DNA of 27,264 nucleotides from an uncultured Oscillospiraceae bacterium (GCA_934636305.1 CAKUAM010000021.1:1-27264); one strand, 5' to 3'; shown: positions 5,644-13,108, counted from the stretch's first letter. Notes: generated from the letters alone by a model not told the origin. Translations and numbers: made by a program.

Positions 5644-7020
5644 TTACTCCTTCGTCTGCTCGGTATCTGCGGCAGACTGTTTTCTGCCATAGTGGGAAGG
5701 ATCGTATGCGCGGCCGCGGCTGTAGGGCCGTGCCGGGTCACCGGAGAGCGGCTGCTTTTCCTCGGTCTGGCTGACCGGGTTCTTCTTGGCCTCATAGTCT
5801 CTGGCAGCCTTTTCTGAGGCTTCCTTTTCCTGCTGACGGATCTTCTTCTTGCTGACATTGTCGGTGATGCCATCCGGATTCTGCTCCCGGCGCAGCGCGC
5901 GCTGGCGCTCCTTCTCGGCTTCCTCCAGGCGGCGCTTGGCGGCCAGCTCCTGCTTGACGGCGTCCTCTGCCTCATAGACCTTGCGGAAATGTTTGGTCAG
6001 GACGTAATCCTGGACAGCGCCGAACACAGCCTGCGCAATCCAGTAGATAGACAGGGCAGCCGGCATGGAGTAGCCGATCCACAGGGACATGAGCGGCATC
6101 ATGAGCATCATAGTCGTGTTGGTCTGATTGGAGGCCTTGGCTGCCTCCTCGTCACGTTCGCCGTCGGCGTTGGTGGCAACCTGATTGTTCATCTTCTGGC
6201 TGACCAGCATGGTTACAGCCTGCAGGCCGGCAGAGACGATCGGAACCAGGAACAGGCCAATTTCACCCCAGCCCTCGCACTGCCAGAATTTGATCGACGG
6301 GATGGCGGCCAGGTCAACGCCGAGGAACTGGAAGTTCATGACCTGCAGATGGGCGTTTGCGGTGACGGCCAGCGCCTTCAGCTCGTCGGCAAACTCGCCG
6401 ATGTGACCGGCAGCAGCCAGCTGGGCATAGTACGTATTTTTTCCGAGATTGACACCGCTTGCCTGCATGAAGGCCACAATCGCCTCCGAAACGGAGCGCT
6501 GATTGTGCATCATGTAGGTAATGGGCTCACGAATGACATAGTAAAGCGGCAGCAGGATCAGCAGCGGGATGAACGACCACAGGCAGCCGCCGCCCATGGA
6601 GACGCCCTCCTCTTTATACATCTGCTGCACGGCCATCTGATACTTCTGCTTGTCGTCACCGTATTTGGCCTCAAGCGCCTTGGTCTGCGGGGCAAGACGG
6701 GACATCTTGAGCATGCTCTTTTTCGACTTGATGGACATCGGAATGAGCACGAGCTTGACGATCAGAGAGAACAGAATCAGGGCCAGACCGTAGTTGCTGG
6801 TGAAGGTATACAGCCAGTCAAGCAGATATCCGAACGGAACGCGGATAATATCGGACAGGCTGGTTGCGTCGGAGGTTTCCTCTGCAGCCAGTTCGGCAGC
6901 GGCAGCGGGCTCCATATCCACATACTTGTCGTTGGTTGTGCTGGCGCCGCTGGAAACGCACGCAGTCAAAGACAGGACGAGCACAGCAGCAAGGACCCAG
7001 ATCAGGATTTTTTTCTTCAT
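5644..7020 (-). CDS. yidC: YidC/OxaA-family membrane protein insertase
   Basis: YidC inserts membrane proteins alone or with SecYEG. The 458-residue product starts at MKKKILIWVL: the ATG at 7018-7020 has GGAGG 6 bases upstream, while an in-frame ATG at 7080 would add a 20-residue non-signal tail. Residues 1-20 are a lipoprotein signal with lipobox LTAC, the cysteine being C21, as in Gram-positive SpoIIIJ proteins. The conserved core follows: YTFTSNYGLALILFSLIVKL, the amphipathic region with KSMLKMSRLAPQTKALEAKYG, then transmembrane helices around CLWSFIPLLILLPLYYVI and LSIYWIAQAVFGAVQDYVL. The C-terminal about 100 residues are very charged (Lys/Arg/Glu) and face the ribosome. A mid-loop of about 80 residues (after the AFMQASGVNLGKNTYY region) is longer than in B. 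subtilis paralogues. It lies between yidD and jag. Confidence 0.96.
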   Translation of the reverse strand: MKKKILIWVLAAVLVLSLTACVSSGASTTNDKYVDMEPAAAAELAAEETSDATSLSDIIRVPFGYLLDWLYTFTSNYGLALILFSLIVKLVLIPMSIKSKKSMLKMSRLAPQTKALEAKYGDDKQKYQMAVQQMYKEEGVSMGGGCLWSFIPLLILLPLYYVIREPITYMMHNQRSVSEAIVAFMQASGVNLGKNTYYAQLAAAGHIGEFADELKALAVTANAHLQVMNFQFLGVDLAAIPSIKFWQCEGWGEIGLFLVPIVSAGLQAVTMLVSQKMNNQVATNADGERDEEAAKASNQTNTTMMLMMPLMSLWIGYSMPAALSIYWIAQAVFGAVQDYVLTKHFRKVYEAEDAVKQELAAKRRLEEAEKERQRALRREQNPDGITDNVSKKKIRQQEKEASEKAARDYEAKKNPVSQTEEKQPLSGDPARPYSRGRAYDPSHYGRKQSAADTEQTKE

Positions 7021-7080
7021 TCTTATCCTCCAAAATGGATGTGGTGGCACCGGGGCAACGGAGAATAAACCACGCTGCAC

Positions 7081-7293
7081 TTACGGCACCGGGTCAAAAT
7101 AGTCTCCCTTATAAAAGGGATTACACCGCAAAAGACGCTTGCACGCCAGCCATCCGCCCTTGAGCGCACCATATTTTGAGATGGCCTCCAGCGCATACTG
7201 AGAGCATGTCGGGGAAAAGCGGCACCGGGGCGGCAGCCCCGGGGAAATGTATCGCTGATACAGCCGGATCAACCATAAAAGAAGCTTTTTCAT
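7081..7293 (-). CDS. yidD: YidD membrane protein insertion efficiency factor
   Basis: A 70-residue, membrane-associated helper of YidC-dependent insertion. It has the full family pattern: an N-terminal amphipathic helix ([18 protein letters not shown]), the three conserved cysteines in [18 protein letters not shown] and LLRCNP, and the C-terminal GDYFDPVP. The ATG overlaps the rnpA stop by 4 bases (ATGA), which suggests translational coupling. yidC starts 60 bases downstream. It is the usual cistron between rnpA and yidC. Confidence 0.95.
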   Translation of the reverse strand: MKKLLLWLIRLYQRYISPGLPPRCRFSPTCSQYALEAISKYGALKGGWLACKRLLRCNPFYKGDYFDPVP

Positions 7294-7640
7294 ATCTGTG
7301 TGTCCGTGCTGAGAAGGGAAAGCTTTTCCGCAAGGGAAAGATATGCCTGCTCCAGCACCGCATACGGCGCGCCGATGGCGCGTGTGCGCGCGACAACGAC
7401 AAGATCATAGCCGCGGGCAAACTGCTGCTCGTGCAGCCGGTAAATTTCCCGCAGCTGCCGCCGCAGACGGTTGCGGTGCACGGCGTGGGCCAGCTTGGCG
7501 CTGACGGTCAGGCCGACCCGGTTCTGCTCGGTGCCGTTTTTGCGGCAATAGAGCACCAGATAGCCGTTAACAGCGCTGGTCCCCTTGCGATAGAGCCGGC
7601 GAAAGATATGATTGAGCTTCAAAGAGGAAGAAAATTGCAT
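7290..7640 (-). CDS. rnpA: Ribonuclease P protein component
   Basis: The small basic protein subunit of RNase P, which helps the catalytic RNA bind pre-tRNA leaders. I take the ATG at 7638-7640 (116 residues, normal for the family): an AGAGG lies 7 bases upstream and the product begins [20 protein letters not shown], the standard N-terminus. A longer in-frame start at 7712 adds 24 residues with no family resemblance. The RNR signature is [14 protein letters not shown] (55-68), preceded by [14 protein letters not shown]. It follows rpmH after about 113 bases and overlaps yidD by 4 bases. The RNase P RNA gene itself was not recognised in the window. Confidence 0.96.
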   Translation of the reverse strand: MQFSSSLKLNHIFRRLYRKGTSAVNGYLVLYCRKNGTEQNRVGLTVSAKLAHAVHRNRLRRQLREIYRLHEQQFARGYDLVVVARTRAIGAPYAVLEQAYLSLAEKLSLLSTDTQI

Positions 7641-7753
7641 AGACGCCTCTTTTTGTATGCCTGTCAGACAGATGGGCTGATAAACAGATGGGGCGAACAG
7701 AACTGCTTCCATTCACCCCGAATGTTATACTTGATGCGGTGTAGCTGCGTGCA

Positions 7754-7894
7754 TTACGCGGAGAGCTTTGCTCTGCCCTTGGCGCGGCGACGAGCGAGAA
7801 CCTTGCGGCCGTTAGCGGTAGCCATTCTCTTTCTGAAGCCATGCACCTTGGATCTGTGACGCTTTCTGGGCTGATAGGTACGAACAGTTGCCAT
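7754..7894 (-). CDS. rpmH: 50S ribosomal protein L34
   Basis: L34 is a 46-residue, Arg/Lys-rich protein of the large ribosomal subunit. It reads [20 protein letters not shown], then [21 protein letters not shown], the full conserved pattern. The ATG at 7892-7894 has a perfect AGGAGG 8-9 bases upstream; an earlier in-frame ATG at 7939 is not supported. The N-terminus has two extra residues compared with the common MKRTYQP start. It is the promoter-proximal gene of the rpmH-rnpA-yidD-yidC-jag operon, with a leader of roughly 100 bases. In most Firmicutes dnaA lies on the other side; here it does not. Confidence 0.97.
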   Translation of the reverse strand: MATVRTYQPRKRHRSKVHGFRKRMATANGRKVLARRRAKGRAKLSA

Positions 7895-7998
7895 GGAATC
7901 TACACCTCCTGTAAAAATATGCTCAACAGCGGATGCCATCCGGCAAGCCGCCGCAGCGAGTCATGAATATAGTAGCCCCTACGGAGCATACGACTGGT

Positions 7999-8028
7999 AT
8001 TATAGCCGATCCACCGTTGTTTTGTCAA
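7999..8028 (-). promoter_or_regulatory. Consensus SigA promoter of the rpmH operon
   Basis: On the minus strand TTGACA (8023-8028) and TATAAT (7999-8004) are separated by 18 bases. Both hexamers are perfect consensus, as expected for a highly expressed ribosomal protein operon. Confidence 0.92.
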
Positions 8029-8089
8029 TTGTTATTTGTAAATTCAGAGCTTTTTGTGTGATCTGGATACGATGGGACAATTACCAGCT

Positions 8090-8527
8090 TCAAACATCCC
8101 ACCCTATCTGGTAGGCGTTCGCCATTGCTGCCGGGCTGCGGATCTCGCCTGCTTCCATGGCGCCGGTTCCCGGCACCACACCGCAGGTGATGAGAAAATA
8201 GAAGGTTTTCCCCTTCAGCTGCTGATAAAACGCATCGCTGCGGTCGATCACAGCATTCAACAGTGCGGTCATGAAATAGAAACAAGTAGGCGATGCCGGC
8301 ACGATGATGTCTGCCGCCAGCATTTTTTCCGGATTTCCGCCGTATCGTCCTTCTGCACACGTGTACCGCCGTTGCAGCCAAGACACCCGGCAATTTTCTT
8401 GCCCGCAATCCGCACGTTTTCCACGCTGCAGCCAGCTTCCTCCGCGCCGCGGGCAAATTCATCGCGCAGGATCGCAGAGGTTCCGTTCTGGCGGGGGGCT
8501 TCCCTCCAAAATCAATGCTTTTTTCAT
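8090..8527 (-). pseudogene. Frameshifted flavodoxin / NADPH-dependent FMN reductase-like gene
   Basis: Read leftward from the ATG at 8525-8527 (with GGAAGG upstream), the first codons give MKKALILEGSP, the FMN-phosphate loop start of flavodoxin-like reductases. The frame is then lost near 8500; in another frame it continues as QNGTSAILRDEFARGAEEAG and KIAGCLGCNG. A second break occurs in the A-run near 8316-8322. The last 75 codons are intact again: MLAADIIVPASPTCFYFM, LNAVIDRSDAFYQQLKGKTF, ITCGVVPG, ending at 8090. At least two frameshifts therefore separate three recognisable parts of one protein of about 145 residues. The live family binds FMN and reduces small substrates. A sequencing error cannot be excluded, but two independent shifts and a mutilated upstream gene favour true decay. 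Confidence 0.78.
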
Positions 8528-8529
8528 GG

Positions 8530-8633
8530 TTACACCTTCCCATTTGTAATACCAAGGCTTTCGTTTGCGCCCAGAGCTTCGTCTGCAATCATGTCCGCCA
8601 TGCACATAGACATGAACGTCATAGAAAGATTTG
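8530..8633 (-). pseudogene. 3' remnant of a gene cut by MITE copy B
   Basis: Upstream of the flavodoxin-like pseudogene a minus-strand frame without stops runs from the MITE edge to a stop at 8530-8532. It encodes about 34 residues with MTFMSMCMADMIADEALG and GANESLGITNGKV. Its stop falls within the ribosome binding site of the pseudogene, typical of an operon partner. Everything upstream has been replaced by MITE copy B. I do not recognise the family, and a chance frame is possible. Confidence 0.4.
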
Positions 8634-8762
8634 GGGTGTATCTGAAAACTGCCAACGCCCCCGGACAGCGGGCCTTTTTGCGCTGCGCCGCGTCATTTTT
8701 CCTTGCAATACGCCCGGAATAATCGGACGATCGAACCACGGATTCGCTGCGGGATCACGATT
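8634..8762. mobile_element. MITE-like element, eroded copy B
   Basis: It begins with the terminal repeat GGGTGTATCTGAAAACTG (8634-8651) and matches the reverse complement of the element at 3664-3829 almost base for base for about 85 bases (including GGCCTTTTTGCGCTG and TCATTTTTCCTTGCAATACG). It then matches with gaps to about 8762 (ACCACG, then CGCTGC.GG.TCAC). The second terminal repeat is missing, replaced by the terminator hairpin at 8763. This copy interrupts the remnant at 8530-8633. Confidence 0.8.
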
Positions 8763-8804
8763 CCAAAAAGAAATGCCATCCTCGCGGATGGCATTTCTTT
8801 TTGG
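8763..8804. terminator. Strong bidirectional intrinsic terminator
   Basis: CCAAAAAGAAATGCCATCC (8763-8781), a TCGC tetraloop, and its exact complement GGATGGCATTTCTTTTTGG (8786-8804) form a 19-bp stem. It has a T-run on the descending arm in both directions. It separates the core operon side from the AT-rich island. Confidence 0.85.
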
Positions 8805-9303
8805 CAAGCTGCACCAATTAAGATATCAGCGGTTTTCATAGTGTTTTCAATGGCTTTTTCCGCGTTGCACTATCTACGATATCCATGAGATCAAAAAAAC
8901 TGCTGTGCTATTAATCACATATTCTGTCTTCCGTATGTGTCGTGAAGGAAGTGTAGCTTCTGTGTACGCAAGAATCACATGCACATCTACTATGCGAGCG
9001 ATTATCTATTAATGTGGCTCATCGCCTTTTCAATATAGAACCGCCGCCGACAGTACAACTTCGGATGCAAAAATACGAAACGGATTCGGAACAGCAGAAA
9101 TGTCTCTGCTGCCACAGACTTGCTCTAATAGGGTGGTTATTTACTCTCCCAAATTGACTATTAAACCGTGTGCTATATACAGAAATACTTTTGTGGCATA
9201 ATCATCTCCAACACAGTTGATTACTTAAACTCATATTTTGCGAGAGTAGTATTTGCGCCTTTTTTGTGGACAAGTTTAACTTTCTGGATTCAAAAATTTC
9301 AAC
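8805..9303. other. AT-rich gene-free stretch at the island edge
   Basis: About 500 bases with no frame that looks like a gene on either strand and no clear promoter or repeat. Composition is visibly more AT-rich than the core genes, like the ATPase/TOPRIM pair that follows. It may hold decayed mobile-element or gene remains. I saw no copy of the tRNA-Gly 3' end here that would mark an attachment site. Confidence 0.5.
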
Positions 9304-9960
9304 TCAAAATATTACACTTTCTATCATAGTCAGTGGAGCCAAAGATGTGTCCATAATCTTCTGCATATCAAGTGAATCAATAAGTGTACGTGCGCGTTTT
9401 CCCTCATGGTAAGTTCTATTGGCCTGACGAAATAATTTTTTTAGTTTTGCTTTTCCTTTGCTTCCGGTTGGGAGCGCCATCGTGTTCGGACTCCCCAAGA
9501 AACGTGATATTCCCTCAATATCAGATAGAATAATATCCTCAATATCTGCAGCAGCAGCTATATCATGAACAGCCTTTGCCTTCTTTTTCAAGGATGTGCG
9601 CAGGTTTACCCAATCTCCCTCATAAAATTTAGTGATATCATTTTTGTAGTTATCCAGATCATAACACAGAAATACGATCCACGAGCCGACATCTCTATGT
9701 TTGTTTTTACACTGAGAAATAAACCAACGACTGGAGTGTGGCATTTGGGTAACAGTATTCACTGTGTTAAACTTAATCAGCAGGTGGCGACTTGGCGTTT
9801 TAAGCGTATAAATAATATCCGGACTATTACTGCAATCAAGCTGCCGCTCGAGTATACCATCGTGTTTTTTACAGAGAAATTCTAATAATGATAAATAAAA
9901 CTCTTTTTCAGTATCCCCCTCTAAGATAAAGGCAATGCCTTCTTCGTATTTGTTACTCAT
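9304..9960 (-). CDS. TOPRIM-like protein, partner of the adjacent AAA ATPase (putative defence effector)
   Basis: A 218-residue soluble protein of no named family that I can recognise. Near the N-terminus is FILEGDTEKEFYLSLLEFL with E14, matching the glutamate strand-loop of TOPRIM domains (EGxTEKxFY in RloB-, OLD- and DUF4276-like proteins). A second acidic motif, IVFLCYDLDNYKND with D101 and D103, fits the TOPRIM DxD. A third acidic patch is ILSDIEGISRFLG (145-155). The C-terminal part is Lys-rich helices (KGKAKLKKLFRQANRTYHEGKRART). TOPRIM domains in such proteins are metal-dependent nucleases. Its start overlaps the ATPase stop by 8 bases, so the two are translated together. The pair resembles OLD-family or PARIS-type (AriA/AriB) anti-phage modules. 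The TOPRIM call is motif-based inference; base composition suggests transfer. Confidence 0.72.
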   Translation of the reverse strand: MSNKYEEGIAFILEGDTEKEFYLSLLEFLCKKHDGILERQLDCSNSPDIIYTLKTPSRHLLIKFNTVNTVTQMPHSSRWFISQCKNKHRDVGSWIVFLCYDLDNYKNDITKFYEGDWVNLRTSLKKKAKAVHDIAAAADIEDIILSDIEGISRFLGSPNTMALPTGSKGKAKLKKLFRQANRTYHEGKRARTLIDSLDMQKIMDTSLAPLTMIESVIF

Positions 9961-11290
9961 TGCAGCTATCCTCCAAATAGGCGGAAAGAATCGCCGCCGA
10001 GTCCTCGTCTCCAGACATTAATTCAAATAAATATTCACCAACCGAGGTTTCCAATTCACGTGTTGTAGAAATAAGATTCTTCACTTTTGATGGATGGATC
10101 CTTCTGAATGTTGCAACACCCGAATCATTTGGAACACCGACATAAATCGACTCCGGCTTTAGATATTGGATCAAATAGGGTGAATGGCTGGTAACAATCA
10201 TAGATGTTTCCTCGAGAATATCTGATAAGGCCTCCAGCAACCGGCGAATCATCTTGGGATGGATACTGGTTTCAATTTCATCCACGCCGAGTATATTTGT
10301 ATGATAACTCCCTCCAAACACTGCATTGGCAATCAACCAAAAAACGCGCTTGGTTCCAGTAGACATATGCTCCATACTAATCGGCTGATTCAAATATTTA
10401 CTTCGAATGACTAATCTATATAGTTCATCTTTAACATGGTATGGGAGTTCCTTTTGTGAGGCTTCAACAGCTTCATCCTCAGAAGGCGCAACTATATATG
10501 CTTTAAAAGCTTGCGCTTGACCCTTCAATGAGTAAGCATTCAATTCAACTTGTTCAAATTCTGGGAACAAGTCATAAATTGTCTCTATAAAGAGGTTGAA
10601 TTGCTCCGGCCTTTCCTCGCTAAGAACACTAAGCGCTCTGGGAATATCCTCATCATCAAATGCAAGCGCAGATTTTGCATCGAATTCAAATTCGATTGGA
10701 TTCGGTCTGAAAGACCTATCAAGCTCTAAGGTGTTGCACATCCGATAGCCCATTTTCTTAATTCTGCGAATTACAGGGGTTATTTCAACATCGTCAAAAG
10801 ATGAAATAATGTCAGCAGCCAAAACATCTTCTGCTAACGCAATTTTCCTAAATCCTGTTTTTGTTTTACCGGCCCTATATTGTCCCTTATCTCGTTTTAA
10901 ATACGCAGTGTACCGCACGCTTTCCGTCGCGCGCATCTCAAGTTGTTCATCGGTAATAATTGCGCCTGTCTCTTGGTCATTATACCATCTAAAACTAAAT
11001 CCATATCTGACGAACCTGTACTGTTTTAGTTCTGGATCCTCAAACTCAACAACAAACTTGTATTTATTTCCAGCGAGTTCAGGCGATAGAGGGATGCCTC
11101 GCCGCCATCTCATCATTATATTTCTTTCTTTGGGTGACGCAGAAATGAAGTCAAATCCGAAACGAATCGCCTCCAGCAAATTTGATTTTCCATAATTGTT
11201 TGTTGACACCAAAGCAATCATATGTGTTAAATCTAATGTCGTTTCTGCAAGATTTTTAAAATTGCCTATAGTAATACGTTTGATTCTCAT
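9953..11290 (-). CDS. AAA15/ABC-type ATPase of an OLD/PARIS-like two-gene module
   Basis: A 445-residue SMC/ABC-type ATPase of the AAA15/AAA21 group seen in OLD nucleases, RloA and PARIS AriA. The opening MRIKRITIGNFKNLAETTLDL is the usual first strand. The P-loop is VSTNNYGKSNLLEAI (28-42), with serine where the first glycine of GxxxxGKS is expected. A middle insertion of about 230 residues follows. The ABC signature is MSTGTKRVFWLIANA (309-323), Walker B is ILGVDEIETSIHP (333-345) with catalytic E338, and the switch histidine is in TSHSP (367-371). No TOPRIM domain is fused; the partner gene supplies it. The ATG has AGGAGG 10 bases upstream and an extended -10 promoter. Family biology suggests ATP-driven sensing of phage or foreign DNA; this role is inferred. 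Confidence 0.88.
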   Translation of the reverse strand: MRIKRITIGNFKNLAETTLDLTHMIALVSTNNYGKSNLLEAIRFGFDFISASPKERNIMMRWRRGIPLSPELAGNKYKFVVEFEDPELKQYRFVRYGFSFRWYNDQETGAIITDEQLEMRATESVRYTAYLKRDKGQYRAGKTKTGFRKIALAEDVLAADIISSFDDVEITPVIRRIKKMGYRMCNTLELDRSFRPNPIEFEFDAKSALAFDDEDIPRALSVLSEERPEQFNLFIETIYDLFPEFEQVELNAYSLKGQAQAFKAYIVAPSEDEAVEASQKELPYHVKDELYRLVIRSKYLNQPISMEHMSTGTKRVFWLIANAVFGGSYHTNILGVDEIETSIHPKMIRRLLEALSDILEETSMIVTSHSPYLIQYLKPESIYVGVPNDSGVATFRRIHPSKVKNLISTTRELETSVGEYLFELMSGDEDSAAILSAYLEDSCNE

Positions 11291-11313
11291 GAGCGTCTTT
11301 CCTCCTTTTGAAC

Positions 11314-11341
11314 ATTATACCACATGATTTTTTAAATTCAA
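11314..11341 (-). promoter_or_regulatory. Promoter of the ATPase/TOPRIM pair
   Basis: On the minus strand a perfect TATAAT (11314-11319) is preceded by TG-G, an extended -10. A TTGAAT -35-like hexamer (11336-11341) lies 16 bases upstream. The ribosome binding site follows within about 10 bases, so the leader is very short. Confidence 0.7.
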
Positions 11342-11402
11342 TAGAATTATTCCATTCGAGCAAAAATCATATTCAAATTCGATTAGATTTTTAGTTGAGT
11401 TT

Positions 11403-11433
11403 GTGCGAAATATTCAATTCATATTTCGCACAT
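11403..11433. promoter_or_regulatory. 12-bp inverted repeat upstream of the ATPase gene
   Basis: TGTGCGAAATAT and ATATTTCGCACA, perfect arms separated by 7 bases, sit about 113 bases before the ATPase start and about 60 upstream of the promoter. The shape fits a regulator binding site or a weak hairpin; no T-tract follows. The rest of 11342-11618 holds no recognisable gene, only short frames. Confidence 0.45.
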
Positions 11434-11618
11434 CTATGGAAGAACTGTCATTCCAGGCAAGAAGTGGATTCTAAATTTCGGGTATTTCTGCCAATCTCAA
11501 TCTCCGCTGCATACTTCGTAATTAAGGCGATTTTCCTGTACTCGGAATACAGAATTTTCCTTTTCTAATCTCCGCGCCAGATGAGGTACAATATTTTGCA
11601 CTTTATTTTGTCGGTTGT

Positions 11619-12902
11619 TGTGAAGGAAGCGTTCAGAATTTGACTTTTTTCGGCTATACTAACCCCGAAAGGAGCTGATTGTATGAACAGCAAACACACT
11701 ATAGAAGAAAAACAAAATGTAATCACCGCCTACAAAAGCGGGGAGAGCGTCTCTCGACTTGTCACCAAAACCGGAATCCCACGCAGCACGATCTACGCGT
11801 GGCTTGCCGATGAGCGAGCCAAAAATTCTGAAAAGAAAACAAGTTTCACACTGCGTGAATATCGCAACTTAGAAAACAAGGTGAAGCGGTTGAAAAGCAT
11901 CATTGATATTCTGCAAAAAGCGTCCTGTACTGCGACCGCGCCGCTGGAAAACCGGCTGCACGCGCTCGACGATCTGCATGACCAATACAGCGTACATATG
12001 CTCTGCGATGCGCTTTGCGTGCCGCGGGGCACTTTTTATAATTATTTGCTGCGCAGCAAACGTGGCTGTGCTTGGTACGATAAACGCCGAGAGGAACTGC
12101 GTCAAAAAATCCAAACGATTTACGAAGACGGCCGCCAGATCTACGGTGCTGGCAAAATTGCCGCCATCCTGAAAGAACGAGGCTGCCGTGTCAGCGAGCG
12201 GATGGTACGTGAGTTGATGCAGGATATGTGGCTGAGCAGTATTCGTCAGGGCGCGAAAAAACAGTACGATAAGGAAACCAAACGGTGCAAAAACTATCTT
12301 AATCAGAAATTTTCTGCAACTCGCCCGAATGAGATCTGGGTCAGCGATGTAACCTACTTCCGCTACAAGGAAAAGGAGTTTTACATATGCGTAATTATCG
12401 ACTTGTATGCACGCATGGTGGTTGGTTTCCGGATTGGTTTGAAAAACAGCACACAGCTTGTAAAGAGCACGTTTAAGCTTGCGTATGAGCAGCGTCAGCC
12501 GCGGCTTCCTTTGCTGTTTCACACGGACCGCGGCAGTAATTACCGCTCAAATGCGTTTTGTTCCTATCTGCAATCGCTTGGCGTGACACAATCATTCTCT
12601 CGTACACATGTCCCATATGATAATTCTGTCATGGAATCATTTTTTGCTTCAATGAAACGGGAAGAGCTTTACCGAACAAAATACCGCTCCGAGCAAGAGC
12701 TCAGAGCGGCAGTTGCAGAATATATCAAATTTTATAATGAGACCCGTCCGCACGCAAAGAACGGATACAAGACGCCAGACAAAAAGGAGCAGGAATACTA
12801 CGCAAAGTCAAAGCAAAATGAGAAATAATAAGCCGTACTGCATAGTTCACTTTCCATACTTTTCACGGTTTTCTGTCTGATTTTATGCGTTTTCCATTTT
12901 CA
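11619..12902 (+). mobile_element. IS3-family insertion sequence (ends approximate)
   Basis: The transposase gene is flanked by an imperfect inverted repeat, TGTGAAGGAAGCGTTCAG (from 11619) and, inverted, TGAAAATGGAAAACGCAT (ending 12902). They match only with gaps and about two-thirds identity. The TG...CA ends and the length of about 1.28 kb agree with IS3 elements. I found no convincing target duplication, so the limits are provisional. Confidence 0.55.
11683..12828 (+). CDS. IS3-family transposase, single fused ORF
   Basis: A 381-residue DDE transposase. Residues 1-45 are a helix-turn-helix (NVITAYKSGESVSRLVTKTG, then PRSTIYAWLAD). About 58-80 is a leucine-zipper-like helix (LENKVKRLKSIIDIL). 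About 120-180 is the HTH_21 region with YGAGKIAAILKERGCRVSERMV. The rve catalytic core follows: first D in WVSDVTYF, second D in FHTDRGSNY, and E in DNSVMESFFASMKREELY. The C-terminal YNETRPHAKNGYKTP motif is also standard. Most IS3 elements split this into orfA and orfB joined by a -1 frameshift; here one frame runs through with no slippage needed. All catalytic residues are present, so it may be active. The ribosome binding site is AAAGGAG. Confidence 0.93.
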   Translation: MNSKHTIEEKQNVITAYKSGESVSRLVTKTGIPRSTIYAWLADERAKNSEKKTSFTLREYRNLENKVKRLKSIIDILQKASCTATAPLENRLHALDDLHDQYSVHMLCDALCVPRGTFYNYLLRSKRGCAWYDKRREELRQKIQTIYEDGRQIYGAGKIAAILKERGCRVSERMVRELMQDMWLSSIRQGAKKQYDKETKRCKNYLNQKFSATRPNEIWVSDVTYFRYKEKEFYICVIIDLYARMVVGFRIGLKNSTQLVKSTFKLAYEQRQPRLPLLFHTDRGSNYRSNAFCSYLQSLGVTQSFSRTHVPYDNSVMESFFASMKREELYRTKYRSEQELRAAVAEYIKFYNETRPHAKNGYKTPDKKEQEYYAKSKQNEK

Positions 12903-12963
12903 CGTCCAAGATGCTTTGCGCTAAGCAGGGCGTGAAAGCATTGAAAACACATGGGAAATACGA

Positions 12964-13013
12964 AAAACACCACTGCGTCCAACTCCGGGGAGTTCGAATT
13001 GCAGTGGTGTTTT
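12964..13013 (-). terminator. Terminator of the tRNA-Gly gene
   Basis: AAAACACCACTGC (12964-12976) pairs with GCAGTGGTGTTTT (13001-13013), and an inner AACTCC/GGAGTT stem makes a double hairpin. On the minus strand it ends in TTTTTCG, 5 bases after the tRNA CCA end. Confidence 0.85.
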
Positions 13014-13017
13014 CACA

Positions 13018-13091
13018 TGGAGCAGGGTACGGGAGTCGAACCCGCCTCAGCGGCTTGGGAAGCCGCTGTACTACCGATGTACGAACCCTGC
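13018..13091 (-). tRNA. tRNA-Gly (anticodon CCC)
   Basis: The minus strand folds as a full cloverleaf. The acceptor is GCAGGGT/ACCCTGC and the D arm is GTAC-loop-GTAC. The anticodon arm is GCGGC-TTCCCAA-GCCGC with anticodon CCC at positions 34-36. The variable loop is TGAGG and the T arm is GCGGG-TTCGACT-CCCGT. The discriminator is T, and CCA is encoded at 13018-13020. It reads GGG glycine codons. It has its own promoter (13109-13137) and terminator and borders the AT-rich island, a common integration site. Confidence 0.96.
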
Positions 13092-13108
13092 ATCTTGACT
13101 TCTCAGGT

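Noticed and set aside
4091..5692. Long open frame antisense to jag and the UPF0303 gene
   Set aside because: A shadow of GC-rich codon use; both genes beneath are certain.
9265..9273. TGTGGACAA, one base from a DnaA box
   Set aside because: A single site with no cluster and no AT-rich unwinding element; not evidence for oriC.
11616..12905. Target-site duplication for the IS3 element
   Set aside because: The bases flanking the tentative ends (TGT and CGT) do not match; ends remain uncertain.
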